The notes: generated from the sequence alone by a model not told the origin. Shown: positions 43,720 through 53,217, counted from the first letter of the stretch. The stretch is DNA of 64,000 nucleotides from CAVZGO01 sp963774935 (GCA_963774935.1 CAVZGO010000012.1:5881-69880); one strand, 5' to 3'. Translations and numbers: made by a program.

Positions 43720-44355
43720 GTGGCTGAAGGTCAACCGTATGTATTTCCCGGAGCATTAATTGCCAGTTTGCTGTTGATTGTTGTCTTAATTTGGCTTACC
43801 CCGAACCTAAATCCAGCAGGGTCCTCTACGAGTGCCTTTAACGCTTCGATGACAACATCTGAGAAGGTCGAGTCTGATCCGAACTCGCTCGGATCAGATC
43901 CTGAGTTAATTGTTAATTCTTCGTTTTCAAGAAGTGATTGTCAGGTTAGCAGGAATTATCCTGAAAATGTCCTGCGTTGGTGTGAGTTAATTACCCAATA
44001 TGGGAACGAGCACGGCATTGACCCGGATTTACTTGCTGCGCTGATTTTGCAAGAAAGTGGAGGAAATCCGACCGCTTATTCGCACAGTGGTGCTGTTGGC
44101 TTAATGCAGGTCATGCCAAATGATGGTTTGGCGGCATCCTTTATGTGCCAGAATGGTCCTTGTTTTAAAAATCGTCCTGCAATCGCTGAGCTGCAAGATC
44201 CAGATTTTAATGTCTCTTACGGTTCTAAGATGCTGGCTGGCTTGATTGCAAAATACGGCAATCTACGCGATGCATTGAAATCATACGGACCCATGGATGT
44301 GGGATATGGTTATTCAGATATCGTGTTGGGATTATACGAGCGATACAGAGATTGA
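43720..44355 (+). CDS. lytic transglycosylase (SLT domain)
   Basis: 211 residues from GTG 43720, after AGGAGGAAGTC. A membrane anchor (about 9-26) and a Ser/Thr-rich linker lead to the SLT domain: LLAALILQESGGNPTAYSHSGAVGLMQVMP, in which the ES Glu is catalytic and GLMQVMP is the signature, then a C-terminal YGSKMLAGLIAKYGNLRDALKSY. It cleaves the glycan of peptidoglycan by a non-hydrolytic reaction. A strong promoter with two operator-like sites suggests repression and induction under stress. Confidence 0.88.
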   Translation: MAEGQPYVFPGALIASLLLIVVLIWLTPNLNPAGSSTSAFNASMTTSEKVESDPNSLGSDPELIVNSSFSRSDCQVSRNYPENVLRWCELITQYGNEHGIDPDLLAALILQESGGNPTAYSHSGAVGLMQVMPNDGLAASFMCQNGPCFKNRPAIAELQDPDFNVSYGSKMLAGLIAKYGNLRDALKSYGPMDVGYGYSDIVLGLYERYRD

Positions 44356-44393
44356 AGCTCTTATTCTTGAATAAAACCAATCTTATGATAAAT

Positions 44394-44855
44394 TTACGGA
44401 TAAAATGCTACTGTGTAGTCGATGAATTGACCATTTGAGTAGATAAATTTCCCTGAAAAGAACCTCGCCTCATCCAACCAGCGCAGGAAAATCCTGTCAC
44501 CATCCCATAAATTTAGATCCAGCAGTTTGTCATTATCGATCCATGCAAGGTATCCTTCACTTGAATCGATTAGCTCTCCGTCAAATTCGTCGACCACGAA
44601 GACAAACGTGTACCAATCCTCATCGTGAGCAAAGCCAGGAAAAGTTAGGATCCCCTTCAGTTGTAATGACCTGACTCGTAGCCCAGATTCCTCAAGGATT
44701 TCGCGGATGGCACATTCCTCCGGTGTCTCTCCAGGTTCGAATTTTCCCCCTAACCCATTCCATTTGCCTTTGTGCATATCCTCCGATCTTTTCACCCGGT
44801 GGATCATCAATGTTTGATTACTCTTTCGAACATAGCACAAAGTAGCGAGCTTCAT
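44394..44855 (-). CDS. Nudix hydrolase
   Basis: 153 residues. The Nudix box runs GGKFEPGETPEECAIREILEESG, matching GX5EX7REUXEEXGU, and sits in the middle of a fold that starts KLATLCYVRKSNQTLMIHR. Size and sequence resemble the MutT/8-oxo-dGTP phosphohydrolase group, which sanitise the nucleotide pool, but ADP-ribose or other nucleotide substrates cannot be excluded. No coupling to the neighbouring ferredoxin-like gene is evident. Confidence 0.87.
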   Translation of the reverse strand: MKLATLCYVRKSNQTLMIHRVKRSEDMHKGKWNGLGGKFEPGETPEECAIREILEESGLRVRSLQLKGILTFPGFAHDEDWYTFVFVVDEFDGELIDSSEGYLAWIDNDKLLDLNLWDGDRIFLRWLDEARFFSGKFIYSNGQFIDYTVAFYP

Positions 44856-44909
44856 ATGCTCTCCAACTCGTAATGTATGATAGTGGTTGATTTATCCTGG
44901 CTGCAGCTT

Positions 44910-45765
44910 TCAAACACGGCCTCTTCGGTTCTTATCTTGTGTACTCGCAGCGTAAACCCAATTCCACTGCTGATCTCTATGAAATCTTACTTCCCATCGA
45001 TCATTTTCGAGCTCGCGTAGAGTCCTCGAGCCGGTATGCAAAAATTTCTTTCCGGTTGGTTTTTTTGCGTAAGAATGACTCGGCTGCCTGGATGTGAGCA
45101 GGGTATATCGTCCTTCCACGCATCCATTCGGGAATTACTTTCGAATTATTACACGCATCTACCAGGTCAGGCACCATTTCGGGACGCATCCTTCCATAAA
45201 ACACTCCGTCAGGAAGCGTAATCACATTCGCTGCAAATCGGTGCCCGCCGACATGGCTACATTCCCAGGCTGCATCTCCAACTTGTGCACGGAGAGATTT
45301 ATAAACGGGAATCCCTTCTTTTGCACAGCATCGATCCCTCCGTCCATTGGTGCACACCAGGTATATCCGTTGGGATGAAAGGTTTTCGGTAGCACCAGTT
45401 GTTCCGTTGATTAATCCTTCCAGGTCGATCGACATTATTTCTTCATATGAGGAGAGATCAAATTGATATAACCTCGGTGCCTCTTCAGATACGATCGCAA
45501 CAAAAAAGTGCCTGATTGATATCTGTTTGTCAGCTCCCTGTTTGATCAATAATGTCTTCCCTGGACCGTGCGCATTTGTCATTTCTTGTAAATAAATTTT
45601 CACATTTGCAGCAATGTCACTTTTTTCAAGTGCTTTATCGCTCCATTCTCCGTAATACTCCACGAGACAATAAATTTTTGTTTGTGGGACTGTGGCAATT
45701 AGGGGTTCCCCGAGTGAAGCGGATAATATCGAACATGAAGGAGAGGATTGGTTAGTTAAGTTCAT
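44910..45765 (-). CDS. sucrase/ferredoxin-like (thioredoxin-fold) protein, frameshifted near 45020
   Basis: The main frame (45765-45001) has CSILSASLGEPLIATV, the signature VCTNGRRDRCCAKEG and ECSHVGGHRFAANV, which mark the sucrase/ferredoxin-like family with a thioredoxin-type [2Fe-2S] fold and conserved Cys/His. The end of that frame (RLEDSTRARK) is abrupt. The adjoining frame to 44910 reads TLRELENDRWEVRFHRDQ, which looks like the missing C-terminal strand of the same protein. One extra base in a TCTACGCGA context would explain the shift. Biochemical role unknown. Confidence 0.72.
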
Positions 45766-45785
45766 ACGGAGAGCCTTATTGTCCT

Positions 45786-47846
45786 TTATGGCTGGATGAC
45801 GCAGCGAAAACCAATTTGGTCAGTGGCTTCGAATGGAGGGTGGTTATCTCTGAATACAGTCGATGCGAAACCTTCCCGGTAATCCGCTGAGCCACCACGG
45901 ATGACGCGGCTGTCGCCGCTTCCTGGACCACCTGGATTGTTATCAGGTGCTTCGATGTAATAGCTTGCGTTGTACCAGTCAAGTGTCCATTCATAAACAT
46001 TTCCGGCCATGTCCATCAATCCGTATGGCGACTGCCCTTGGGGATAAGAACCAACCGCGGTGGTATCACCAACTTTAGCAGATGTGTTGGCTTTGCTCGC
46101 TCCCGATGACTGGCTCCCCCAGGGAAAAAGGCGCATATCGGTTCCCCGGGCTGCTTTTTCCCATTCCGCCTCGGTTGGCAATCGACCGCCAGCCCACTGG
46201 CAGTAATTTGCCGCATCCGCCCAAGTTATATAAACAACGGGGTAATTCGCGTAGTTGTAGTCACCATAATATGAATTGCGTGTTCGCGACCCAAAATTTT
46301 GCGGGTTGCTGCACACACCGTCTTGGACACACTTTTGATATTGCTCAGTAGTAACTTCAGTTTTATACATCCAGAATTCAGGTAAATTGATTTGCTTTAA
46401 CGGCAGCGCATCTTCAAAATTACGCCGTTCGCAGCGAGAGCATTGCTCGAGCATCGCTGTGATCATGCTTTCGTCTACCCCGCGCCAAAAATTGCCGGCG
46501 GGGATGCGTACGTAGGTCGCTCCATCCTGCGAATTGATCCTCTGGTTTGGGTCTTCCGGTGGTAAGGGAGTATTCGTGGGCGTTACAGGCGTTGGGGTGT
46601 CTGTTAGAGGTGTGATATCCGTCGGGGTAACGGGCGTTGGGGTATCACTGGGTTGGACCAACTCTGTCCAGGTAGGTGACGGCCCAACCGGTGGAACAAC
46701 CGGCAGCTCCTGGGTCAAGGTCGGGGTGTCCTCTGCTGGTAATTCTCCAGATGCTTGAGCGGTCTCAGTCATCAGTACCGCTGCTTCTTGGGTAGCCAGC
46801 TGATTCTCCTCGGGTGCGGGTGGTATTGCGGTAGGAATTGCCCCTTGTGGCTTTCGGAGCACAAGAAACAGCCCGATTGCCAGTACGCTTCCGGCCAAGA
46901 TCACCCACATCCACCAGGGGGGTGACTTCGAAGTCCCTCTTGCTGCATGAATCGCTGGCGGAGAAAAGGGCTGATGGGGTGGTATTGTGGAAGGACTGAT
47001 CGAGGTGGAGGCTTGAGCCGTCAGTGCTACCGGGAGCACCCTTGCCGGTCTTTGTAAATCCTTGCGCAGTGCCTGGGCGCTTGGATAGCGCTGCTCGGGC
47101 ATAATCTCCATTGCTTTAAGTATCGTCAATTCGGTGCCTGGAGAGATCGTTGGATTAAGACTCCGTGGTGGAGGCAAAGCAGTACCGGCAACGCGATCGA
47201 TGCTCTCAGGGGGTACCTGACCGGTAAGCAGGGTATACATGGTTGCGCCTAGCGCATATAAATCTGTGCGAGCATCCGTCGGGCGCTGCCCATACTGTTC
47301 AAACGGGGCAAAGCCAGGTGTGACTGCCCGGGCGCCTAGGGTCGTCCGGTAAGCCGGGTCATAGACTTTGGCAATGCCAAAATCGACCAGCATTGCTATG
47401 CCTTGAGGAGTAATACGGATATTTCCCGGTTTGATATCCCGGTGGATCACCGGAGGATTTTGGTGGTGCAGGTAGTCGAGCGCTTCCAGGATTTGGTCTA
47501 TCCAGGTCAAAACTTGTGATTCGGGCAGTGGACCATTTAGCTGATCAAGTTTTTCTTGCAAATCCTGCCCTTCCACAAAATCCATAACCAGATACTGACC
47601 TTGATTTTGGATAAAGAAATGATCGCGCACATTGGGAAGGTTTGGGTGGCGCAAGTTAGCCAGGATTGTAGCTTCGCGTTGAAACTGGGCTTGCGCCGCG
47701 GCGCTGGTTTCGAGGTTTTCTTTAACCGCACAGGAGGTGCCGAGATTTAAATCCCAGGCGCGATAAACACTTCCAAACCCGCCCTGGCTGAGCAGCTTGG
47801 CGATGCGATAACGGTTGTTCAATACCTGGCCAGGAACTAAGGTCAT
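45786..47846 (-). CDS. Ser/Thr protein kinase fused to FGE/sulfatase-modifying-factor domain
   Basis: 686 residues. The kinase domain opens with RYRIAKLLSQGGFGSVYRAWD (Gly loop), CAVKE (Lys), then HRDIKPGNI and DFGIAK, and ends by about residue 270. A Pro/Ala linker, one membrane helix (WWMWVILAGSVLAIGLFLVL) and a Thr/Pro linker lead to a C-terminal FGE-type domain: YVRIPAGNFWRG, MYKTEVTTEQYQKCVQ, YVTWADAANYCQWAGGRLPTEAEWEKAARG and RVIRGGSADYREGF. The two catalytic Cys of true formylglycine enzymes are not present after RGGS. It may phosphorylate proteins in response to an external ligand bound by the outer domain. Confidence 0.88.
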   Translation of the reverse strand: MTLVPGQVLNNRYRIAKLLSQGGFGSVYRAWDLNLGTSCAVKENLETSAAAQAQFQREATILANLRHPNLPNVRDHFFIQNQGQYLVMDFVEGQDLQEKLDQLNGPLPESQVLTWIDQILEALDYLHHQNPPVIHRDIKPGNIRITPQGIAMLVDFGIAKVYDPAYRTTLGARAVTPGFAPFEQYGQRPTDARTDLYALGATMYTLLTGQVPPESIDRVAGTALPPPRSLNPTISPGTELTILKAMEIMPEQRYPSAQALRKDLQRPARVLPVALTAQASTSISPSTIPPHQPFSPPAIHAARGTSKSPPWWMWVILAGSVLAIGLFLVLRKPQGAIPTAIPPAPEENQLATQEAAVLMTETAQASGELPAEDTPTLTQELPVVPPVGPSPTWTELVQPSDTPTPVTPTDITPLTDTPTPVTPTNTPLPPEDPNQRINSQDGATYVRIPAGNFWRGVDESMITAMLEQCSRCERRNFEDALPLKQINLPEFWMYKTEVTTEQYQKCVQDGVCSNPQNFGSRTRNSYYGDYNYANYPVVYITWADAANYCQWAGGRLPTEAEWEKAARGTDMRLFPWGSQSSGASKANTSAKVGDTTAVGSYPQGQSPYGLMDMAGNVYEWTLDWYNASYYIEAPDNNPGGPGSGDSRVIRGGSADYREGFASTVFRDNHPPFEATDQIGFRCVIQP

Positions 47847-47914
47847 AAGCTCTCCAATTTTGTACTGGTTCGCACCTCAATTTAGGTTGTCAAAGCTCAA
47901 TACCAGGGATTTGT

Positions 47915-47957
47915 AAAAAGGGAGAAACCGAGCGCATCCATGCGCTAGATTTCTCCC
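47915..47957 (-). terminator. terminator after ferritin
   Basis: On the minus strand GGGAGAAA pairs with TTTCTCCC, with an inner GCGCATGGATGCGC hairpin, followed by TTTTT. Confidence 0.8.
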
Positions 47958-47989
47958 CGATTTCATCTCGCCACCTGCCAGGGAATGAA

Positions 47990-48481
47990 TTAGTCCCCAG
48001 CACGCTTTCCGAGTTGGTGATCCAGCATCAGGATGCCAGATGCTTTATCCTCAATCATCTTCAAGTTCTCGACGATCTCAGCAGCATTCTTTTCTTCTTC
48101 TACCTGTTCATTGATGAACCAGTGCAGCATCACCTGGGTCGGATAGTCCTGTTCTTTTACCGCTGCAGCATAGATGGTATGGATCAGGCTGGTAACCTTT
48201 TGTTCGTGTTGCAGCACATGTTCAAATAAATCCAGTGGCCCCAACCAGGTGGCTGGTGGTGCATCGATAGCCTTCAAAGTTACCTTTTCGCCACGATCGA
48301 ACACAAATTCGTAAAACTTCATCGCGTGTTCTTGCTCTTCCTCAGCCTGGACTTTCATCCAGTGTGCAAAACCAGGCAGGTTTTTAGATTCCAGGAAGGC
48401 AGCCATGGATAGGTAAAGGTATGCAGACGCCAGCTCATGGTTGATCTGATCATTGACCAGGGTTAAGACACTTTCTTTCAT
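47990..48481 (-). CDS. ferritin
   Basis: 163 residues. NHELASAYLYLSMAAFLESKNLPGFAHWMKVQAEEEQEHAMKFYEFV contains the ferroxidase Glu and the EEQEHA helix of the bacterial ferritin family (FtnA type). It oxidises Fe(II) and stores iron as a ferric mineral inside a 24-mer cage. The C-terminus continues as usual, without the heme Met of bacterioferritin. AGGAG lies near ATG 48481. It follows the herA operon on the same strand but after about 90 bases. Confidence 0.93.
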   Translation of the reverse strand: MKESVLTLVNDQINHELASAYLYLSMAAFLESKNLPGFAHWMKVQAEEEQEHAMKFYEFVFDRGEKVTLKAIDAPPATWLGPLDLFEHVLQHEQKVTSLIHTIYAAAVKEQDYPTQVMLHWFINEQVEEEKNAAEIVENLKMIEDKASGILMLDHQLGKRAGD

Positions 48482-48574
48482 TGTTATAGTCTCCTCTCAA
48501 ATTAGATTGTACATGATTTAGATGCAAATTATCTGTTATGGTTGCATGTTGTGAGTGAATGGTGCAATCATCAT

Positions 48575-50308
48575 CTAGAAACCCAAGTCTGTCAAGATAT
48601 CGGCTTCACTTCTGGGGGATGCTTGGTGCTTGGGGTTGCCAGAGTTCCCTTCCGCCTGCCCAAGGAGTTCTTCCCAGAAGCGATTATCGTATCGTCTGGT
48701 ACGCACAGGCAGCGGCATTGGCATACCCCAGCCCAGGAGCAGCACCTCTTCTTTCGGTTGTAAGTGGGCTAGCATTCCTCGTAGGGCATCTCGTCCTGCC
48801 AGTCCCGATAACACTGCTCGTAGATCATCGTCATCGCCCAGCCAGCCGGAAATTCGTGTACCGAGCTGGGACATCACCTCATCGTAGATTTGCGAGGGAC
48901 GCTGGTCGACGATCATCAGGGTAACAAAATACTTGCGCATTTCCCGGGCGATGGTGCTGAACGTGGTTTGAGCTGCCATCTCTCGGTTTAACAGCTTGTG
49001 AGCTTCTTCGACTACAATGACCAGTGGGCGCGGTTCCCCTTTCCCCGAGCTCCGTAATTCGTTTGTCCGTGCCTCCCATGCCTGGCGGATACGCCGTGTG
49101 AGAAGATTGGAAACCAGCAGGTAGTCCAGGTCGCTTTCAAATTTTCCGAATGATAGAATGATATGTTGACCCGCTTCCAGCGTTTTGATTATTTCGTTTA
49201 TCGTGTCCGCAGCAGGATTTTCCACAACATATGAGAGGTTAGCCACCCGTCCCAGCTTGCTGTGCAGGCTTTCGGCAGCAGAAAGATTAACTCCACGCTC
49301 ATTTGCCCAATGCGCTACGCTGCCAGGTGCGGGGATTTTAGCGCCTTTATCATCTGTGATGTATTCATTGGTCATATTGCGAAAGGCGACAAACCAGTGA
49401 TCCCGTCCAAAAGTATTAACCAGTGCATCTAAAGTTGTGGGGGTGGTTTCCTTCAGGTTGAGCTCTCGCGTGAGTAGCTCGATGTCCTCTGGCTGGATGT
49501 CCCGGCAGGCAATCTCCAGGTGAAAGTCAGGCGGATTGTTTCGAATGAGTGTTCCCTTTCCCAGGCCAACCACCCTCACTCGGCTGGCGAATTTATTCTT
49601 CAATCCTATGACACGCTCTTTGTTATCAGAAGCAATATCATCGAATGCATACTCATTATGCATATCCAGAACCAGCACCGAAGCGCGATTGGTATGGATC
49701 AGCCCTGCCAGCACCAACCTTGTAAGGAATGACTTTCCGGTTCCCGTTGCCCCAAATACGCCGGATGAGCGTAGCACAAATTTATCCAGATCCAGGCAAA
49801 TCGGGTAGCCTTGTTCGCGTGTATAACCGATCACAAAGTTGCCCCCTTCACCTGGTTCACCAAAGATCTCAGCAATATCGCCTGGAGAAGCCATGCGGAC
49901 AGGAGCATGGTGCTTTGGGATCGTCTTTACCATCAGCGGACGGGGCTTTGGGCGAATTCCCTGGTCGATTTCTTCTTGCCAGCTTGGGTATCTTGGATCG
50001 TCTAGATCAGGTCCGCGTTCCAGCATCAGAGCCGGCAGCACCTCCAGGTTGGTGTAGAGAGTTTGGCCATGCAGCAAGCCGGCTATAGCCTCAGGCAAGC
50101 GTTGTTCACTTTGCTCATCAGCAAAGCGCGGATCTGTGGAGCCTAATTGCAGGTCTGTGACCAGACCGTAAAACAGCAACTCTCCACTTTCGATAACCAC
50201 AAAAGCGCCATCCTGTACATTTTGTGCGGGTATATTAAGCCGTACACGGAAGCTCTCTTTAAGACTTCCTCCCACGATATAGCCGATGGAATCGCTGGTT
50301 TCGCTCAT
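48575..50308 (-). CDS. herA: HerA-type DNA helicase/translocase ATPase
   Basis: 577 residues. N-terminal HAS-barrel (IGYIVGGSLKESFRVRLNIPAQNVQDGAFVVI) then a RecA-like motor with Walker A GATGTGKS at about residues 186-193, VVEEAHKLL (Walker B with Glu) and SQLGTRISGWLGDDDDLRAVL near the sensor region. HerA forms a hexameric ring that moves DNA ends into the NurA nuclease. Start codon overlaps the end of the upstream gene (ATGA), and AGGAGG lies seven bases before. It is the last of three coupled genes. Confidence 0.88.
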   Translation of the reverse strand: MSETSDSIGYIVGGSLKESFRVRLNIPAQNVQDGAFVVIESGELLFYGLVTDLQLGSTDPRFADEQSEQRLPEAIAGLLHGQTLYTNLEVLPALMLERGPDLDDPRYPSWQEEIDQGIRPKPRPLMVKTIPKHHAPVRMASPGDIAEIFGEPGEGGNFVIGYTREQGYPICLDLDKFVLRSSGVFGATGTGKSFLTRLVLAGLIHTNRASVLVLDMHNEYAFDDIASDNKERVIGLKNKFASRVRVVGLGKGTLIRNNPPDFHLEIACRDIQPEDIELLTRELNLKETTPTTLDALVNTFGRDHWFVAFRNMTNEYITDDKGAKIPAPGSVAHWANERGVNLSAAESLHSKLGRVANLSYVVENPAADTINEIIKTLEAGQHIILSFGKFESDLDYLLVSNLLTRRIRQAWEARTNELRSSGKGEPRPLVIVVEEAHKLLNREMAAQTTFSTIAREMRKYFVTLMIVDQRPSQIYDEVMSQLGTRISGWLGDDDDLRAVLSGLAGRDALRGMLAHLQPKEEVLLLGWGMPMPLPVRTRRYDNRFWEELLGQAEGNSGNPKHQASPRSEADILTDLGF

Positions 50309-50934
50309 CGGATAGCCTCCTGGAAATCCTGGGCGGCATCACCCAGGGCACTGAGCACTGTCATCAACGTCGGGTAATCATCACGCAGCAGCGTTATCAA
50401 TTCTTGTGTTGCCCGGTTGCTCCATTCTGGATCCCCTGCCTGCCGGTGTGCCATGCCAGCCAGCCGGATGTGGGATGCAAGCAGCTCACTGACGGGAAGA
50501 TCAACAGAGCGCAAGATATGTCGGAAATATCCAAAACGACCAAACTTGGTGAACTCACATAACTCTCCGGGTTCACAAAGGTATATCAAGTCCAGACTGA
50601 GTGGCGGGTAAGGTGGCAGCAGGTGAGAAATATGCTCGCTATGGCGATAGCCGACGATGAGCACACTGATTTCAACCGGTACTGTACGGTTCTGTCGGTT
50701 ATCAGCGATGGTGACTGGATCAATTCCATCGGCAGTTACGAGTTGGCGAACCAGACCATCGTCGTCGATGTGGATATCATAAACCATCCCATAGACCTGA
50801 TCTCGTCCGGATAGTGGAGCGCGTACCAGAGTTCCGAAGGCTGGTGGGTTGCTTTCAAATTGGGCAACACGGCAGCCAGCCACGAAACCGGTCAGGTTGC
50901 TGCGTAGCAAATAGCCTATCTTTACAGGATTCAT
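50305..50934 (-). CDS. HAS-barrel-like protein between nurA and herA
   Basis: 209 residues from ATG 50934 (GGAAGGTGA five bases upstream; a GTG at 50943 overlaps the nurA stop). The first 100 residues, VKIGYLLRSNLTGFVAGCRVAQFESNPPAFGTLVRAP and GMVYDIHIDDDGLV, resemble the HAS-barrel at the HerA N-terminus. There is no Walker motif, so it cannot be a motor. The rest is helical, with SVDLPVSELLASHIRLAGMAH. It is coupled to both nurA and herA, and may be an adaptor or a third subunit of the end-resection machine. Confidence 0.65.
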   Translation of the reverse strand: MNPVKIGYLLRSNLTGFVAGCRVAQFESNPPAFGTLVRAPLSGRDQVYGMVYDIHIDDDGLVRQLVTADGIDPVTIADNRQNRTVPVEISVLIVGYRHSEHISHLLPPYPPLSLDLIYLCEPGELCEFTKFGRFGYFRHILRSVDLPVSELLASHIRLAGMAHRQAGDPEWSNRATQELITLLRDDYPTLMTVLSALGDAAQDFQEAIR

Positions 50935-50939
50935 TGGGA

Positions 50940-52115
50940 TCACCTTCCTCGTCTGCTCTGGTTTTTAGCACTCTGCTTATGTGATTCTTCATCAATTAGC
51001 CCATGCCGGCGTAACTCATTGCTTATCAAAATTTCTACCTGATTGCGCTCATCGAATGAAACTACAGCAGTTTCATGGGCGCGGTGCAGCAAATATGGAT
51101 AAGGCTGAGAACCGAGGATAGCGCATTGCTCTAATAATATTCTGTGTAGCGTATCAACTTTATTTTCATCCTTTGCGGTTCCACCCAGGATATCCACCCT
51201 TGCGAACCAGGGTTTGTTGGGACGACCAACGTTCAGGTAGAAAAAATGCATTGTCAAGGCAGGGTCGTGCTGCCTGTAAAGGCTTGCTGAACGTGATTGC
51301 ATCTCAAACACTGCCGAGCGCTCACCCGGAGCAAGGAAATCTCTTAATAAGCGAGTGTCTCGTACCCCGTGTAGCAGTCTGGTTTTCGCCTGTTCGACTG
51401 GTTGAGAAGCAATCTCCAGTAAACGAACCAGGTAATCCTCCCGTGGCTTGTCCACATAGCCGGCTGCGACAATTCCCATGTGTTGAAGGTTAAGCAGCGA
51501 TTGCAGGTATTCGGACAACCCTTTTTCATTTCCGGTTGGATCGCTTTGCTCAATTTTGCTGGCGCCCCACAGCTCTAATGGTCCGTCGGTCAGAGCAATA
51601 ACTGGACCTGATAACTGCGCAGCCTCTTCGGCTAGCAGTTTACGCTCAAGCAGATCACGATGTAAGGAGACACGATCTTCGTTGAAAAATCCTTGCAATT
51701 CGCCGGTTAAATCATTATAAATTAGCTCTGTCTTTATCCGAGGTTGGGGTGCTTCAATCGTCCCAGTAGCCGACTGGATGATGCCTATGTTAATAAGGTA
51801 ATACTCAAGCAATGCATGACGGTCAGGATAAATTTGTGAGCCATCTGCTGCTAATAAGGTGACTTGATCACTGAGATCTGGAGCGCGGAGATGGCTGTTC
51901 AGAGCTTGTTCGACAGGAACCGCGCAACGTAATGAAGCATCATGGCTGTGCACCACGCGTTCTACCTTCTCTCGCAGACTTTGTAATTCATTTGCATACT
52001 CAGCCAGAAGCCGCCTGGCCTTTTCCAGTCGTTGTTCATGGATTTGCTTCTGTGCTGGGGCTTGCAATCCTAAGGCACGTATTTGGTTGAAGACGCTTTG
52101 AAAATCGATGCTCAT
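50940..52115 (-). CDS. nurA: NurA-domain nuclease
   Basis: 391 residues from ATG 52115. The NurA core begins with LLAADGSQIYPDRHALLEYYLINIG (Asp91 in the DGS block), then ALTDGPLELWGA and later WFARVDILGG and VVSFDERNQVEIL, which hold the acidic residues of an RNase H-like 5'-3' exonuclease fold. A coiled-coil stretch with ELQSLREKVERVV precedes it. In archaea NurA resects DNA ends with HerA, Mre11 and Rad50. Here it heads the operon with herA last. Confidence 0.8.
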   Translation of the reverse strand: MSIDFQSVFNQIRALGLQAPAQKQIHEQRLEKARRLLAEYANELQSLREKVERVVHSHDASLRCAVPVEQALNSHLRAPDLSDQVTLLAADGSQIYPDRHALLEYYLINIGIIQSATGTIEAPQPRIKTELIYNDLTGELQGFFNEDRVSLHRDLLERKLLAEEAAQLSGPVIALTDGPLELWGASKIEQSDPTGNEKGLSEYLQSLLNLQHMGIVAAGYVDKPREDYLVRLLEIASQPVEQAKTRLLHGVRDTRLLRDFLAPGERSAVFEMQSRSASLYRQHDPALTMHFFYLNVGRPNKPWFARVDILGGTAKDENKVDTLHRILLEQCAILGSQPYPYLLHRAHETAVVSFDERNQVEILISNELRRHGLIDEESHKQSAKNQSRRGR

Positions 52116-52209
52116 TCCCAACCTCGATTTACCAGAACAATTGTTTGGTCAATTTTATAACCATAAAGCATACTCTGCAAGTGCAGTTTGCGGTAAAATC
52201 CTTAAGATA

Positions 52210-53217
52210 ATGGCTACAATCACAGAAACGCTGCCCAACTCCGGAGTGGAGACCCACTTAAGGGCGTTCAATCCTCGCAAAGATTTACTTGAGGTTGCCG
52301 ACTTAATTGAGCTGGGTTTCGCCAACACTCTGGATGAAGATGGTCAGCGTTATCTGGAACAAATGCGCCAGGCGTCGCGGCGAGTAGCCCAGTTTGGAAT
52401 TTCCGGCCTGACCGGATTCTGGTCTGGGGTGCCAACCTCAGGTTTTGTGTGGGAAGAAGATGGACGGGTCGTGGGTAACCTCAGCCTGATCTCGTACACG
52501 ATGGAATTCCGCAGAATTTACCTGATTGCCAACGTAGTCACCCATCCAGATTACCGCCGGAGAGGAATAGGACGTCATCTGACAGCGCATGCCATCAATT
52601 ATGTGCGCAGCCTGGGAGCTCCAGCTGCCTGGTTGCATGTACGCGAGGAAAACGAGACGGCAATCCGATTATATCGCTCGCTCGGTTTTGTTGAGCGAGC
52701 TCGCCGCACCACCTGGCATGCTAAAGGTGACGCACCTCACCTGGAAATTCCGGGTGGATTAAAAATCAGCAGCCCACGCAGTCGGGATTGGCCACTGCAG
52801 CATTCCTGGTTACAGGCAAACTATCCTCCGGAAGTCACCTGGAACCTCCCGTTCCATGTGAACCACTTGCGTCCGGGTTGGATGGGAACAATTTCTCGCT
52901 TGTTCAGTGATAGCCTGATAACCCAATGGGCGCTTTATTCAGGCAGCCAGCTACTTGGAATTGCCACCTGGCAATCTGGTCCAGGCTCGGCCAACTTGTT
53001 GTGGGTAAGTGCCCCGGTCCAGGCTGAAGAATCGGCAATAAAAGTTTTGTTGGCGTATGCCCGGCATTACATCCCTAACCGTCGAACGCTAATAGTGGAT
53101 TATCCGGCTCACCAGCTAGGCAATGTTTTTAATGCAACAGGATTCTCCTTACACCAAACTCTAATCTGGATGGAGCATCCTTTGATTGACATTAATCCTG
53201 ACTCGGCGTATACTTGA
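52210..53217 (+). CDS. GNAT N-acetyltransferase, tandem domains
   Basis: 335 residues from ATG 52210; the longer frame from 52108 runs into the nurA gene. The first GNAT domain has ANVVTHPDYRRRGIGRHLTAHAINYVRSLGAPAAWLHVREENETAIRLYRSLGFVE, with the acetyl-CoA loop RRRGIG. The second half is a divergent GNAT-like domain (TQWALYSGSQLLGIATWQSG). Tandem GNATs occur in mycothiol synthase and in several amine acetylases; the substrate here is unknown. It is divergent from nurA. Confidence 0.82.
   Translation: MATITETLPNSGVETHLRAFNPRKDLLEVADLIELGFANTLDEDGQRYLEQMRQASRRVAQFGISGLTGFWSGVPTSGFVWEEDGRVVGNLSLISYTMEFRRIYLIANVVTHPDYRRRGIGRHLTAHAINYVRSLGAPAAWLHVREENETAIRLYRSLGFVERARRTTWHAKGDAPHLEIPGGLKISSPRSRDWPLQHSWLQANYPPEVTWNLPFHVNHLRPGWMGTISRLFSDSLITQWALYSGSQLLGIATWQSGPGSANLLWVSAPVQAEESAIKVLLAYARHYIPNRRTLIVDYPAHQLGNVFNATGFSLHQTLIWMEHPLIDINPDSAYT

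Noticed and set aside
52108..52209. N-terminal extension of the GNAT gene
   Set aside because: It overlaps the nurA start on the other strand, and the conserved acetyltransferase sequence begins after the internal ATG at 52210.
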